Source of the DNA: DASTFY01 sp963829955
Lineage (GTDB): Bacteria > Actinomycetota > Acidimicrobiia > Acidimicrobiales > Ilumatobacteraceae
Length of the DNA: 64,000 nucleotides
Assembly: GCA_963829955.1 (NCBI GenBank)
Contig: CAWHKS010000015.1
Location: 62,001-126,000, forward strand
Reading direction: 5' to 3'
Shown here: piece by piece, positions 50,730-59,262 of the stretch
Position numbering within the stretch: position 1 is the first letter of the stretch
Layout of the letters: each line of letters opens with the position of its first letter
Program-made: the position numbers and the translations under genes
Notes under the pieces: model-generated
What the model was told of the DNA's origin: nothing
The model's database searches: none
Seen by the model: the letters and a program-made list of their open reading frames with translations, nothing else

Positions 50730-51596
50730 GTGCCGAACCCCGACGGCTCCAGCCTGGTCGAACGCCTGGGCTACCGCGCCGGGGACAAGCTCGTCATCAT
50801 CAGCTGCGACGACCTCGGGACCTGCCATGCCCTGAACGTCGGCATCTTCACCGCGCTCCGGCACGGGGCGGCGACGTGTGCCTCGCTGATGGTGCCGGGG
50901 CCGTGGGCTCGCCACGCCGCCGCCGAGCAGCGGGGCGAGGACCTCGGGGTCCACCTCACCCTCAACGCCGAGCACGAGCTCTACCGGTGGGGGCCGATCA
51001 CCCACGCGCCGTCGCTGGTCGACGGGGACGGCGGCTTCCCCCGCAGCATCGACGACCTCTGGGAGCACGCCGACCAGGACGAGGTCCGGCGCGAGTGCCG
51101 GACGCAGCTCGAGCGGGCGCTCGAGTGGGGTCTCGACGTCACCCACCTCGCTCCTCACCTGTCCGCCATGTCGCTGCGGCCGGAGTTCTTCGACGTCTAC
51201 CTCGACCTGGCCGTGGACTTCCGGCTCCCGGTCCGCCTCCCGTCGACGGTCGGCGAACGGGACGCCGGCTTCCCCTTCCGGGCCCTGGCCGCGGACGAAG
51301 GCGTGCTGTTCCCCGACCACTTCGACATCGCCTGGCGGGCCGGAAGCCGCGAGCGCATCCTCCGGGAGGTCGCGCAGCTGCGACCGGGGGTGACGGAGCT
51401 GCACGTCCAACCCGCGGTCGACACCCCGGAGGTGCGGGCCATCTCGCCCGACGCCGAAGGCTGGATAGACGACCTCGACCTCATCATGGCGCCGGCATTG
51501 CGCGAGGCCCTCGACGCCGTGGGGGCGGTGCGAATCGGCTATCGCGACCTGCGGGACCTGATGCGCAGCGAGGCGCCGGCCCGCCACTCGGCCTGA
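50730..51596 (+). CDS. ChbG/HpnK (YdjC-like) carbohydrate deacetylase
   Basis: This 288-residue protein has the metal and catalytic pattern of the YdjC family: LVIISCDDLGTCHALNVGIFTAL (DD), EDLGVHLTLNAEHE (His), VTHLAPHLSAM (His pair) and TELHVQPAVDTPE. Family members deacetylate oligosaccharides or hopanoid precursors. The substrate cannot be read. Cytoplasmic, no signal peptide. Confidence 0.9.
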   Translation: MPNPDGSSLVERLGYRAGDKLVIISCDDLGTCHALNVGIFTALRHGAATCASLMVPGPWARHAAAEQRGEDLGVHLTLNAEHELYRWGPITHAPSLVDGDGGFPRSIDDLWEHADQDEVRRECRTQLERALEWGLDVTHLAPHLSAMSLRPEFFDVYLDLAVDFRLPVRLPSTVGERDAGFPFRALAADEGVLFPDHFDIAWRAGSRERILREVAQLRPGVTELHVQPAVDTPEVRAISPDAEGWIDDLDLIMAPALREALDAVGAVRIGYRDLRDLMRSEAPARHSA

Positions 51597-51634
51597 GGCG
51601 GACCACAGCACGGCAGCCGCGGCGCCCAGGGCCG

Positions 51635-51880
51635 TCAGGCGTGTGCCTTGAGCACCTCGGCGGCCGCACCCGAGCGGAACGCCTCGAAGAGCACACCCGT
51701 GTGCCCCGCGGCCTTGAGCCGGCCCTGCATGTAGGCCACCGCGGGATCCAGGCCGCAGTCGGCCTTGGGGACCGTGATGACGACATCGGCGTCGTCCGGC
51801 CCGATCACGATCTCGTCCTTCTTGCCCAGGACCACCCGGTACTGGACGGTGCCCTCGATCTCGCGTCCGGAGTCCATCAC
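51635..51880 (-). CDS. SCP2-like sterol-carrier domain protein, short form
   Basis: This 81-residue protein reads TVQYRVVLGKKDEIVIGPDDAD, VVITVPKADCG and AVAYMQGRLKAAGHTGVLFEAF. The ADVVITV-then-MQGRLK pattern is typical of the SCP2 lipid-binding fold, but the protein is shorter than the ~105 residues usual for the family. GTG 51880 overlaps the mca stop by 4 nt, so the two are co-translated. Confidence 0.7.
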   Translation of the reverse strand: MMDSGREIEGTVQYRVVLGKKDEIVIGPDDADVVITVPKADCGLDPAVAYMQGRLKAAGHTGVLFEAFRSGAAAEVLKAHA

Positions 51881-52803
51881 TGCCGTACCGACACCCGCAC
51901 GCCCGCGAACAGGTCGTCCTCGAGCTCGCCCGGCCCCGGCTCCCCGACGACGGAGCGGGCCAGGATCCAGTCCTCATAGGGGTAGACGTCCGCCAGCTCC
52001 TGGTCGGAGAGGCCGAACCAGAACGCCTCGCTCGGGTCCACCTGGGTGGCGTGCGCGCGCAGTGCGCCGGAGCGCGCCCACATGTGGTCGCCGACCGGCA
52101 CCTGCGTCGTGATGCGGCCGTCCTGGTCCGGGCGCTCGAACCAGGCCTCGTCGAACGGGGAGGCCCCCCGCAGGGCCAGGAGCGCTTCGTGGACGGCCAA
52201 GAGCCGCCGGCGGCTCCACACCGTGTAGTACAGCTTGCTGGGCTGCCACGGTGGGCCCAGATCCGGGTACCAGTCGGGGTCGCCGGCCCGGTCGAAGGCC
52301 GGCACCGAGATGTCGTGGACCTTGAGGTGGTCCGGGTGCGGGTAGCCCTGCTGGTCGTCGTTGTAGGTGATGATCACCTGCGGGCGTGTGCGCCGGATGA
52401 CCTCGACCAGCCGGCCCACGGCCTCGTCGAAGTCGGCCTGGTGGAAGCTGGCCGGGTCCTCATTTGCCGGGCTGTCCTTCATGCCGGAGTCCCGGTAGCC
52501 CAGCATCACGACCTCGTCGAAGCCGATCACCTCAGCCGAGCGGGCCAGCTCCAGGGGTCGCAGCTCGGCCAGGAGGGCCCTCTCCTGCTCGGGCTCCAGG
52601 CCATGGAACGGCTGGCCCGGCTCCCGCAGCGAGGGGTTGTGCAGCTCGCCCTCCTCACCGCCGGTGCAGCAGACGAGCACCGTCCGCACGCCCTCGGCGT
52701 GGTATCGGGCGAGCGTGGGGGCGCCCTTGGACGCTTCGTCGTCCGGGTGCGCGTGCACGGTCAGCACGCACAGCGGGAACCCCTGAGGATCTCCGGGAGC
52801 CAC
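51877..52803 (-). CDS. mca: mycothiol conjugate amidase-like PIG-L deacetylase
   Basis: This 308-residue zinc hydrolase has the PIG-L motif VHAHPDDEASKG (zinc His and Asp, residues 17-26), the CCTGGEEGE loop, VIITYNDDQQGYPHPDHLKVHDI (later zinc His) and a C-terminal extension LRAHATQVDPSEAFW. The length and extension fit Mca, which cleaves mycothiol conjugates for detoxification, or MshB of mycothiol synthesis. GTG 52803 follows TAGCGT at 6 nt. Confidence 0.9.
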   Translation of the reverse strand: MAPGDPQGFPLCVLTVHAHPDDEASKGAPTLARYHAEGVRTVLVCCTGGEEGELHNPSLREPGQPFHGLEPEQERALLAELRPLELARSAEVIGFDEVVMLGYRDSGMKDSPANEDPASFHQADFDEAVGRLVEVIRRTRPQVIITYNDDQQGYPHPDHLKVHDISVPAFDRAGDPDWYPDLGPPWQPSKLYYTVWSRRRLLAVHEALLALRGASPFDEAWFERPDQDGRITTQVPVGDHMWARSGALRAHATQVDPSEAFWFGLSDQELADVYPYEDWILARSVVGEPGPGELEDDLFAGVRVSVRQ

Positions 52804-52809
52804 GTCGTC

Positions 52810-52815
52810 ACGCTA
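52810..52815 (-). promoter_or_regulatory. -10 hexamer TAGCGT, leaderless mca start
   Basis: TAGCGT on the minus strand ends 6 nt before GTG 52803. Confidence 0.5.
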
Positions 52816-52971
52816 TCGGGCCGGCCGCGGGAGCCGTCGATGGGACAGCGATGCGCACGGCTAGGTGCCGACCGTGACCAGAGCCGCGCCGGCCGTGGGG
52901 ATGGGGTGAACCCTGCGGGGCCCGACGGTCTGGCGTGCCATGGGGCTCACCACCTCGGGGCCACTCTCGCG

Positions 52972-52998
52972 TACGGTGATCGTCGGACCACCGGGAGG
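52972..52998 (+). promoter_or_regulatory. promoter and ribosome site of the first oxidase gene
   Basis: TACGGT (52972-52977) is followed by GGGAGG (52993-52998) 8 nt before GTG 53007, a normal leader. The rest of 52804-52971 shows nothing recognisable. Confidence 0.45.
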
Positions 52999-53006
52999 TC
53001 AGCGGA

Positions 53007-54629
53007 GTGTCTTGTGGAACCGTCGTCAGCCGGCTACGGGTGGCGGGCCCGGTAGGGCTGGCTGCCCTGCTCCTCACCGTCACGGCCTGCGTCCCGCCTA
53101 GGCCAGGCCCCTCGCCAGGCCCCGCGCCGAGCGGCCCCGGCGTGCTCCCGAGCTTGCCCGGCCCGGTGGTCCCCGGCCAGGGCGGCTTCGGTGCGCTCGT
53201 GAGCTGGAACGACTTCGTAGCCATCCACCTGGTGGTCAGCCCGACTGGCGACGTCCTCATGTGGGACCGCGTCCAGGGCCTCACCAGCGCCCGCCGCTGG
53301 AACCCCGCCACCGGCGCGTTCACGGACACCCCCGGGCTCCCCCTGTCGTTGTTCTGCGCCTTCCAGACCCGGCTTCCCAGCGGACGCCTGGCGGTGGTCG
53401 GTGGCACGGCCTACAAGGCCGGCAACACCGGCATCGACGTGATGCAGTTCTTCGACTGGGGCACCAACACGTGGACGAAGGGCCCGTCCCTCCACACCCC
53501 GCGCTGGTACCCGACCGTGATCGCGCTGCCGGACGGCCGGATCGTCACCCTCGGCGGCCAGATCCTCGACTCCGGCGTCATGGCCAACCTGACCGAGCTG
53601 TACAGCCCGGCCACCAACACGTGGACCGAGCTGCCCGGCCTGGCCGAGTCCAAGCCCATGGGCCTCTACCCGCGGGCCATCCTGGCGCCCAACGGCAAGG
53701 TGTTCGTGATCAAGAACGCCAAGGGGAAGTCGGCCTACTTGGACGTCGACACCCAGCAGTGGACCGAGGTCACGCCCGCCCCAGCCCACGTGGCGGGCAC
53801 CGGGATGGCGATGTACGAGAACGGCAAGATCCTGCTGTACGGGACCGGTGACAGCGCGACGGACTCCTGGGTCATCGACCTCAACGCCGCGGCGCCATCC
53901 TGGCGCAAGGTCGGTTCGCTCCAGTTCACGCGCAGGAAGTTCAGCACCGTGCTGCTCCCCGACGGCCGGGTGATGGCCATCGGCGGCTCCACGGACGGGG
54001 ACTCCGTGATCGCCAACGCCGTGCTGACGCCCGAGATCTGGGACCCGACCACGGAACGGTGGACGACGCTGCCCAACCTGGCTGTGCCCCGCATGTACCA
54101 CTCCAACGCCCTGCTCCTCCCGGACGGCCGCGTCGTCACGGCGGGTGGCGGCCGGGCGGGCCCAGCACCGAACTTCCCCAGCTCGCAGCTCTACTCACCG
54201 CCCTACCTGTCCATGCCCAACCGCCCGGTCATCACGGGTGGCCCTAACGTCTGGACGTCCGGCTCCTCGGTGAACCTGGCCGTCAGCTCCGCCAACGGCA
54301 TCCACTCCGTGGTGCTCATGGGCCTCCCGGGCGTCACCCACGGCCTGGACACCCAGCAGCGGCGCCTCACGCTGCCCGTGACGTCGGCCTACGAGCCCGC
54401 CACCGGCCGAATCTCGGTGAAGGTGCCGTCGATCAAGAACGCCGCCCCCGGGCACTACTACGCCATCGCCCTCGACGGCCGCGGCGTGCCGAGCGCGGCC
54501 AAAATCGTGCAGCTGGTAGCCGGCGGTGGCGCAGCCGCGGTGGAAGCCGCCGTCGAGGCGGCTCCGGCCGCGGTGGACCCGAACGTGCCCAGGCAGGTCG
54601 CCGTCGTGGAGCCCCGCGAGGAGGACTGA
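53007..54629 (+). CDS. kelch-type copper radical oxidase-like lipoprotein (copy 1)
   Basis: This 540-residue protein has a lipoprotein signal (GLAALLLTVTAC), a seven-bladed kelch propeller, and a C-terminal beta domain (DUF1929). Positions matching galactose/glyoxal oxidase are Cys117 (LFCAFQTRLPSGR), Tyr168 (RWYPTVIALPDGR), Tyr364-His365 (MYHSNALLLPDGR) and His445 (VTHGLDTQQRRLTL). These would form the Cys-Tyr radical and copper site that oxidises alcohols or aldehydes to release hydrogen peroxide. An Ala/Val/Glu-rich tail follows. A close paralogue lies 270 nt downstream. Confidence 0.88.
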   Translation: MSCGTVVSRLRVAGPVGLAALLLTVTACVPPRPGPSPGPAPSGPGVLPSLPGPVVPGQGGFGALVSWNDFVAIHLVVSPTGDVLMWDRVQGLTSARRWNPATGAFTDTPGLPLSLFCAFQTRLPSGRLAVVGGTAYKAGNTGIDVMQFFDWGTNTWTKGPSLHTPRWYPTVIALPDGRIVTLGGQILDSGVMANLTELYSPATNTWTELPGLAESKPMGLYPRAILAPNGKVFVIKNAKGKSAYLDVDTQQWTEVTPAPAHVAGTGMAMYENGKILLYGTGDSATDSWVIDLNAAAPSWRKVGSLQFTRRKFSTVLLPDGRVMAIGGSTDGDSVIANAVLTPEIWDPTTERWTTLPNLAVPRMYHSNALLLPDGRVVTAGGGRAGPAPNFPSSQLYSPPYLSMPNRPVITGGPNVWTSGSSVNLAVSSANGIHSVVLMGLPGVTHGLDTQQRRLTLPVTSAYEPATGRISVKVPSIKNAAPGHYYAIALDGRGVPSAAKIVQLVAGGGAAAVEAAVEAAPAAVDPNVPRQVAVVEPREED

Positions 54630-54837
54630 TCGCCCGGCCAGGCCGGTCGTAACGTCCCAACCGCTGGCCCCGCCACCGCGACCCCGCCGTCACCGGCCCC
54701 TTTCCCGCCCCCGGGGGGTGTCCTCGGCTGGCCACGGCGGGCGGGCGGCACCGCGCTCGCGGTGGCCAGCAGAGCCCTGGCCGGCCACACGCGTGGCCCG
54801 GCGTCCGCGGGCTCGGTCCGGACGGTAAGCCCGGGCG

Positions 54838-54891
54838 TACCGTTGTAGTCGGCACTCGGCTGGCGGGCGGCCGGCGATCACGAACCGGAGG
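54838..54891 (+). promoter_or_regulatory. promoter and ribosome site of the second oxidase gene
   Basis: TACCGT (54838-54843) precedes a leader of about 50 nt ending in GGAGG (54887-54891), 8 nt before ATG 54900. The rest of 54630-54837 is C-rich with no gene or clear hairpin. Confidence 0.4.
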
Positions 54892-54899
54892 TCTAGGAC

Positions 54900-56435
54900 A
54901 TGATCGGTCGTCGGATGGGTCGGACGCTGGTCGCCATGGCGCTGGCCGGCACGCTCGTGGCAACTGCCGCCCGCCCGACGGGCGCGGCGCCCGCCGGTCC
55001 CGGCTCCTGGTCCGGGGTGATGGACTGGAACAACTTCGTCGCCATTCACCTCTCGGTCGGACCCAACGGCGACGTCCTCATGTGGGACAAAGAGAACGGG
55101 CTGACCAGCGCCCGGCGCTGGAACCCGGCCACCGGTGCCTTCTCGTCGACGCCCGGCGTGAACGTGGCCCTGTTCTGCGCCTTCCAGACGCAGCTACCCG
55201 ACGGCCGCCTGGTCGTCGTCGGCGGCACCGCCTACAAGCAGCCGGGGAGCGGCCTCGCGGTGACCCGGATCTTCGACTGGGCCTCCAACACGTGGAGCGC
55301 GGCGGCGTCGATGAGGACCCCGCGGTGGTACCCGACGGTGATCGCCCTGCCCGACGGCCGCCAGGTGGCCCTGGGCGGGCAGGTCAGGAAGGGCCTCATG
55401 GCCAACCTGTCCGAGATCTACAACCCCATCACCAACACCTGGCGCGAGCTGCCAGGGCTGGCCGAATCCAAGCCAATGGGCCTCTACCCCCGCGCCGTCC
55501 TCGCCCCCAACGGCAAGGTCTTCGTGGTGAAGAACGCGTCGGGGAAGTCCGCCTACTTGGACGTCGACGCCCAGACCTGGACCACGGTCACGAAGAGCCC
55601 GCCGGTGGCCGCTGGCACCGGCATGGCCATGTACGACACGGGCAAGATCCTCCTCTACGCCGCCGGGAGCACGGGCACGGACTCGTGGGTGATCGACCTG
55701 AAGGCCGCCAGCCCGACGTGGCGCAAGGTCGGCTCGCTCAACCTGAAGCGCAAGAAGTTCAGCACCGTGGTCCTCCCGGACGGGCGGGTGATGGCGATCG
55801 GCGGGTCCACTGACGGCACGTCCACCATCGCCAAGGCGGTGATGACGCCCGAGGTGTGGGACCCGGCAACGGAGAGCTGGACGACGCTCCCGGACCTGGC
55901 GGTGCCCCGCATGTACCACTCCAACGCCGTGCTCTTGGCCGACGGCCGAGTCCTGTCGGCGGGAGGCGGCCGGACCGGCAGCGCCCCCACCTTCCCGAGC
56001 GGCCAGGTGTACAGCCCCCAGTACCTCACGCTGGCCGGCCGGCCGACGATCACCAACCCCGGGAGCGCCACGTGGCCGTCCGGCGGCACCATCACCCTCG
56101 GGGTGAGCGCCGCCCACGGGCTGGGCTCCGTCGTGCTGATGGGGCTGCCGTCGGTAACCCACAGCATCGACACCTCGCAACGGAGGCTGGTGCTGCCTGT
56201 GACGTCGGCCTGGAACCCGGCGAACGGCAGCGTCGGCGTGCGGGTACCGCCGCTCAGCCAAGCCCCAGCCGGGCACTACTACGCGATCGCCCTGGACAGC
56301 CGGGGCGTGCCGAGCGCCGCCCGCATCGTCAGGATCATCGGCGGCGGTGGCGCCACCGCTGCCTCCGTGCCCGAAGCGAGCGCGACGGAGGCCGCACGCG
56401 TCGTGGCCGACCCCGAAACGCCAGAGACGGACTGA
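54900..56435 (+). CDS. kelch-type copper radical oxidase-like secreted protein (copy 2)
   Basis: This 511-residue protein is a close paralogue of the preceding gene but has a Sec-type signal peptide (TLVAMALAGTLVATAARPTGAA) instead of a lipobox. The copper/radical positions are again complete: Cys93 (LFCAFQTQLPDGR), Tyr144 (RWYPTVIALPDGR), Tyr339-His340 (MYHSNAVLLADGR) and His421 (VTHSIDTSQRRLVL). Domain order is propeller then DUF1929-like. So one enzyme is probably lipid-anchored and one released. The substrate is unknown. Confidence 0.88.
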   Translation: MIGRRMGRTLVAMALAGTLVATAARPTGAAPAGPGSWSGVMDWNNFVAIHLSVGPNGDVLMWDKENGLTSARRWNPATGAFSSTPGVNVALFCAFQTQLPDGRLVVVGGTAYKQPGSGLAVTRIFDWASNTWSAAASMRTPRWYPTVIALPDGRQVALGGQVRKGLMANLSEIYNPITNTWRELPGLAESKPMGLYPRAVLAPNGKVFVVKNASGKSAYLDVDAQTWTTVTKSPPVAAGTGMAMYDTGKILLYAAGSTGTDSWVIDLKAASPTWRKVGSLNLKRKKFSTVVLPDGRVMAIGGSTDGTSTIAKAVMTPEVWDPATESWTTLPDLAVPRMYHSNAVLLADGRVLSAGGGRTGSAPTFPSGQVYSPQYLTLAGRPTITNPGSATWPSGGTITLGVSAAHGLGSVVLMGLPSVTHSIDTSQRRLVLPVTSAWNPANGSVGVRVPPLSQAPAGHYYAIALDSRGVPSAARIVRIIGGGGATAASVPEASATEAARVVADPETPETD

Positions 56436-56460
56436 CCGTCCTCCCAGGCATGCCCGGCCG

Positions 56461-56466
56461 TAGTGT
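56461..56466 (+). promoter_or_regulatory. -10 hexamer TAGTGT
   Basis: TAGTGT ends 9 nt before ATG 56476, close to the leaderless pattern. Confidence 0.4.
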
Positions 56467-56475
56467 CGGCCCACC

Positions 56476-57234
56476 ATGTCCCGTCGCGGCCTGCTCGTCC
56501 TCATCTCCGCCGTCGCGCTGACCGCTGTCGCCTGCGACACCGGCGACGGCCGCGAGCTGCGCCCGGCCGGACCGGACCAGACAGCCTCGGTGTTCAACAG
56601 CACCACCACGACGATCCCCGCCGATCCCGCGGTGCTCGGATCCGGCCTGCCCGGCGAGGGCGTCGGTGAGCTCGGGCTGACGCTGCGGGCGCCATGGGAC
56701 GACGAGGCGCTCATCGACGTGCGCTTCACCTGCGACAGTGCCGGTGGCGAGTCCGGAGAGGGCCTCTCGCCCGCGCTCTCGTGGTCCGGCGTTCCCGCGG
56801 AGGCCACCAACCTGGCCGTGGTGGTGACCGATCTGTCGGCCGACGGCTTCGTCCACTGGGTCGTTGCGGGCATCGACCCCGGGGTGACCGGCCTCGGCGA
56901 AGGCGAAGCGCCGGCCGGGGGCATCCAGGGCACCAACGGCTTCGGTGAGGTCGGCTGGGGTGGCCCGTGCCCGCCAGCGGGGACGGGGGAGCACGAGTAC
57001 CTGGTGCAGCTCCACGCCCTCGACCGGGACCTGGGCCTGGCGCCAGGGTTCGACGGCGAGGAGGTCATCCCCGACATCGAGGCGTCGTCGATCGCCACCG
57101 TGAGCGTCGTCGGGCGCTACAGCGCCGCGCCTCGGGCCGCCGCCGCCTCGACCAGCACCACGGTCCGGCCGGCCGCCAGCACGACCGTCGCCACCACCGC
57201 CGGCAGCGCGACGACGACCACGATCGCCGGCTGA
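56476..57234 (+). CDS. YbhB/YbcL (PEBP/Raf kinase inhibitor-like) lipoprotein
   Basis: This 252-residue protein has a lipoprotein signal (LVLISAVALTAVAC), a short Thr-rich linker, and a PEBP domain (GEGLSPALSWSGVPAEATNLAVVVTD, GFVHWVVAGIDP, GWGGPCPPAGTGEHEYLVQLHALD). The ligand-pocket residues of PEBP (D-P/H-W-G-P-P) are largely present. A Thr/Ser/Ala tail ends the protein. The role of bacterial PEBPs is mostly unknown. Confidence 0.92.
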   Translation: MSRRGLLVLISAVALTAVACDTGDGRELRPAGPDQTASVFNSTTTTIPADPAVLGSGLPGEGVGELGLTLRAPWDDEALIDVRFTCDSAGGESGEGLSPALSWSGVPAEATNLAVVVTDLSADGFVHWVVAGIDPGVTGLGEGEAPAGGIQGTNGFGEVGWGGPCPPAGTGEHEYLVQLHALDRDLGLAPGFDGEEVIPDIEASSIATVSVVGRYSAAPRAAAASTSTTVRPAASTTVATTAGSATTTTIAG

Positions 57235-57245
57235 CGGCGGCTGGC

Positions 57246-58565
57246 CTACGAGTTCAGCGCCATCCCGTCGAGGTACTCGGCGAACTTCTCCTGCGCGGCG
57301 CGACGGCGGGTGGGCACATGCTCGCTCGGCACTTCGGCCGTCTTGTACTGCTTGAGCACTTGGCGCGCGACCGTGACCTTGTGGACCTCGTCCGGCCCGT
57401 CATAGATCCGGGCCGCCCGCGCGGCGCGATACATCGACTCGAGCGGCAGGTCGGTGGTGTAGCCGAGCGAGCCGTGGACCTGGATGGCGCGGTCGATCAC
57501 GTTGTAGAGGGCGCGGGCACCCCAGAACTTGATGGTGGCGATCTCGATGCGGGCGTCGCTGTGGTGCCGCCCAGCCTCGTGGAGCTGATCCATCTTCCAC
57601 GCCGCTTGCAGCGTCAGCAGGCGGGCGGCCTGCAGCTCCGCGTAGCTCTCGGCGATCCAGTCCTGCACCATCTGCTTCTCCGCCAGCAGCGAACCATGGG
57701 TGAACCGCGACAACGCCCGCTCGCACAGCATGTCGAAGGCCCGCTTGGACTGGCCCAGCCAGCGCATGGCGTGGTGGATGCGGCCCGGGCCGAGTCGCTT
57801 CTGGGCGAGCGCGAAACCGTCGCCCGGGTTGCCGATGAGGTTGTCGGCTGGGACGCGCACGTCCTCGTACAGGATCTCGGCGTGGCCGCCGGGCTCGCCG
57901 GTGCGGTGATCCGGCTCCCCCATGGTCGGCACGTCGCGGAGGAGGTTCACGCCCGGCGTGCGGGTGGGGACGATGATCATCGAGTACCGCCGGTACGGTT
58001 CGACGTCCGGGTTCGTGAGGCACATCACGATGAGGAAGTCCGAGATGCTGGCGTTGGACGAGAACCACTTGTGCCCGTTGATGACCCACTCGTCGCCGTC
58101 GCGCTCGGCGCGGGTCTTGAGGAGGGTGGGATCGGCGCCCGCCCCCGGCTCGGTCATCGAGAAGCACGAGCGCAGCTCGCCGGCCAGCAGCGGCTCCATC
58201 CACTGCCGCTTCTGCTCGTCGGTGCCGCCGACGGCGATGAGCTCCGCGTTGCCGGAGTCCGGCGCCTGGTTGCCGAAGATGCCGGGGGCGTAGACGCAGG
58301 CGCCGAGGATCTCGTGCATGAGGCCCAACTTGACCTGACCGAAGCCACCGCCGCCCATCTCCGGTGGCAGGTGGGCCGCCCAGAGACCCTGCTCCTTGAC
58401 CTGCTCCTTGAGCGGCGCGGTGATGGCGACGAAGCGCTGGCGCCCCTCTGGCGAGCGCCAGAGGTCGGCGAGGGTCTCGAGGGGCATGATCTCCTCGCGG
58501 ACGAAGCTGCGCATCCAGTCGAGCTTCGCCTCGAACTCGGGCTCGGTGGAGAAGTCCCAGGCCAT
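57246..58565 (-). CDS. acyl-CoA dehydrogenase
   Basis: This 439-residue member of the family has RSCFSMTEPGAGADPTLLKTRAERDG, EWVINGHKWFSSNASISDF and the C-terminal QVHGSLGYTTDLPLESMYRAARAARIYDGPDEVHK. The DGPDEVHK ending is that of the long (FadE-like/ACAD10/11) branch. It is convergent with the PEBP gene and divergent from the CPBP gene. A leader of about 30 nt is likely. Confidence 0.94.
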   Translation of the reverse strand: MAWDFSTEPEFEAKLDWMRSFVREEIMPLETLADLWRSPEGRQRFVAITAPLKEQVKEQGLWAAHLPPEMGGGGFGQVKLGLMHEILGACVYAPGIFGNQAPDSGNAELIAVGGTDEQKRQWMEPLLAGELRSCFSMTEPGAGADPTLLKTRAERDGDEWVINGHKWFSSNASISDFLIVMCLTNPDVEPYRRYSMIIVPTRTPGVNLLRDVPTMGEPDHRTGEPGGHAEILYEDVRVPADNLIGNPGDGFALAQKRLGPGRIHHAMRWLGQSKRAFDMLCERALSRFTHGSLLAEKQMVQDWIAESYAELQAARLLTLQAAWKMDQLHEAGRHHSDARIEIATIKFWGARALYNVIDRAIQVHGSLGYTTDLPLESMYRAARAARIYDGPDEVHKVTVARQVLKQYKTAEVPSEHVPTRRRAAQEKFAEYLDGMALNS

Positions 58566-58606
58566 GCGACCCCCAGTCAGTCGGCTGTCGTGGCAACCTA
58601 CCCGGG

Positions 58607-59260
58607 GTGGTGGAACTGGTCCTAACGGTCGGCGTGCTGGCCTTCGTCGGGTTCCGGCTGGCCGGCGCCGCCCGCCACTCCTTCACCGCCGCCGGTCGCT
58701 CGCAGGCCCTACCCATCGTGCGGGGCATCCGCTGGCACCACGTCTGGCCGGCCCCGATCGTGCTCACGCTCGTGCTCGTCGTGGCCTCCGTGCTGCTGCT
58801 GGTGCCCGGGTTGGACTGGGGGTGGTGGAGCGCCCTGGGCGGTGCCGGCAACCCTGTGACCGGCACCACCGAGCAGACCTCGGGCACGCCGCTCGAGTGG
58901 GTCGTCCCCATCGTGTTCCTCGCCCTCCTGCTGCCGGCCATCCCCCTGTTCGCGCTGGCCGAAGAGCGCGCGTTCCGCCGCGGGTGCGAGACGTGGTCCT
59001 GGCCGCGCCGAGTCCGCCGCACGATCGAGTTCGGCCTGGCCCATGCTCTGATCGGCATCCCGATCGGCGTGGCGCTCGCCCTGTCCTGCGGCGGCGCCTA
59101 CTTCATGCGCTGCTATCTGCGGGGCTACCGCCCTGACCACAGCCGGCCGGAGGCCGTGCTCGAGTCGGCCCGCGCCCACAGCGTGTACAACGCGCTCATC
59201 GTCGTCATGGTGCTGACCGCCGTCGTCCTCCAGGCCGTCGGCGCCGTCGACGGTCTCTGA
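58607..59260 (+). CDS. CPBP-type intramembrane protein
   Basis: This 217-residue protein has about five membrane helices. LAEERAFRRG fits the EExxxR motif, EFGLAHALIG the FxxxH motif, and HSVYNALIV the HxxxN motif, the three signatures of CPBP (Abi) intramembrane metallo-proteases. The order and spacing are right, so it is probably an active-type member. GTG 58607 or 58610 is possible as start. Confidence 0.68.
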   Translation: MVELVLTVGVLAFVGFRLAGAARHSFTAAGRSQALPIVRGIRWHHVWPAPIVLTLVLVVASVLLLVPGLDWGWWSALGGAGNPVTGTTEQTSGTPLEWVVPIVFLALLLPAIPLFALAEERAFRRGCETWSWPRRVRRTIEFGLAHALIGIPIGVALALSCGGAYFMRCYLRGYRPDHSRPEAVLESARAHSVYNALIVVMVLTAVVLQAVGAVDGL

Positions 59261-59262
59261 TC

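Noticed and set aside
54630..54837. An RNA gene or extra small ORF between the oxidase paralogues
   Set aside because: The stretch is C-rich without a convincing hairpin, start signal or conserved-looking peptide.
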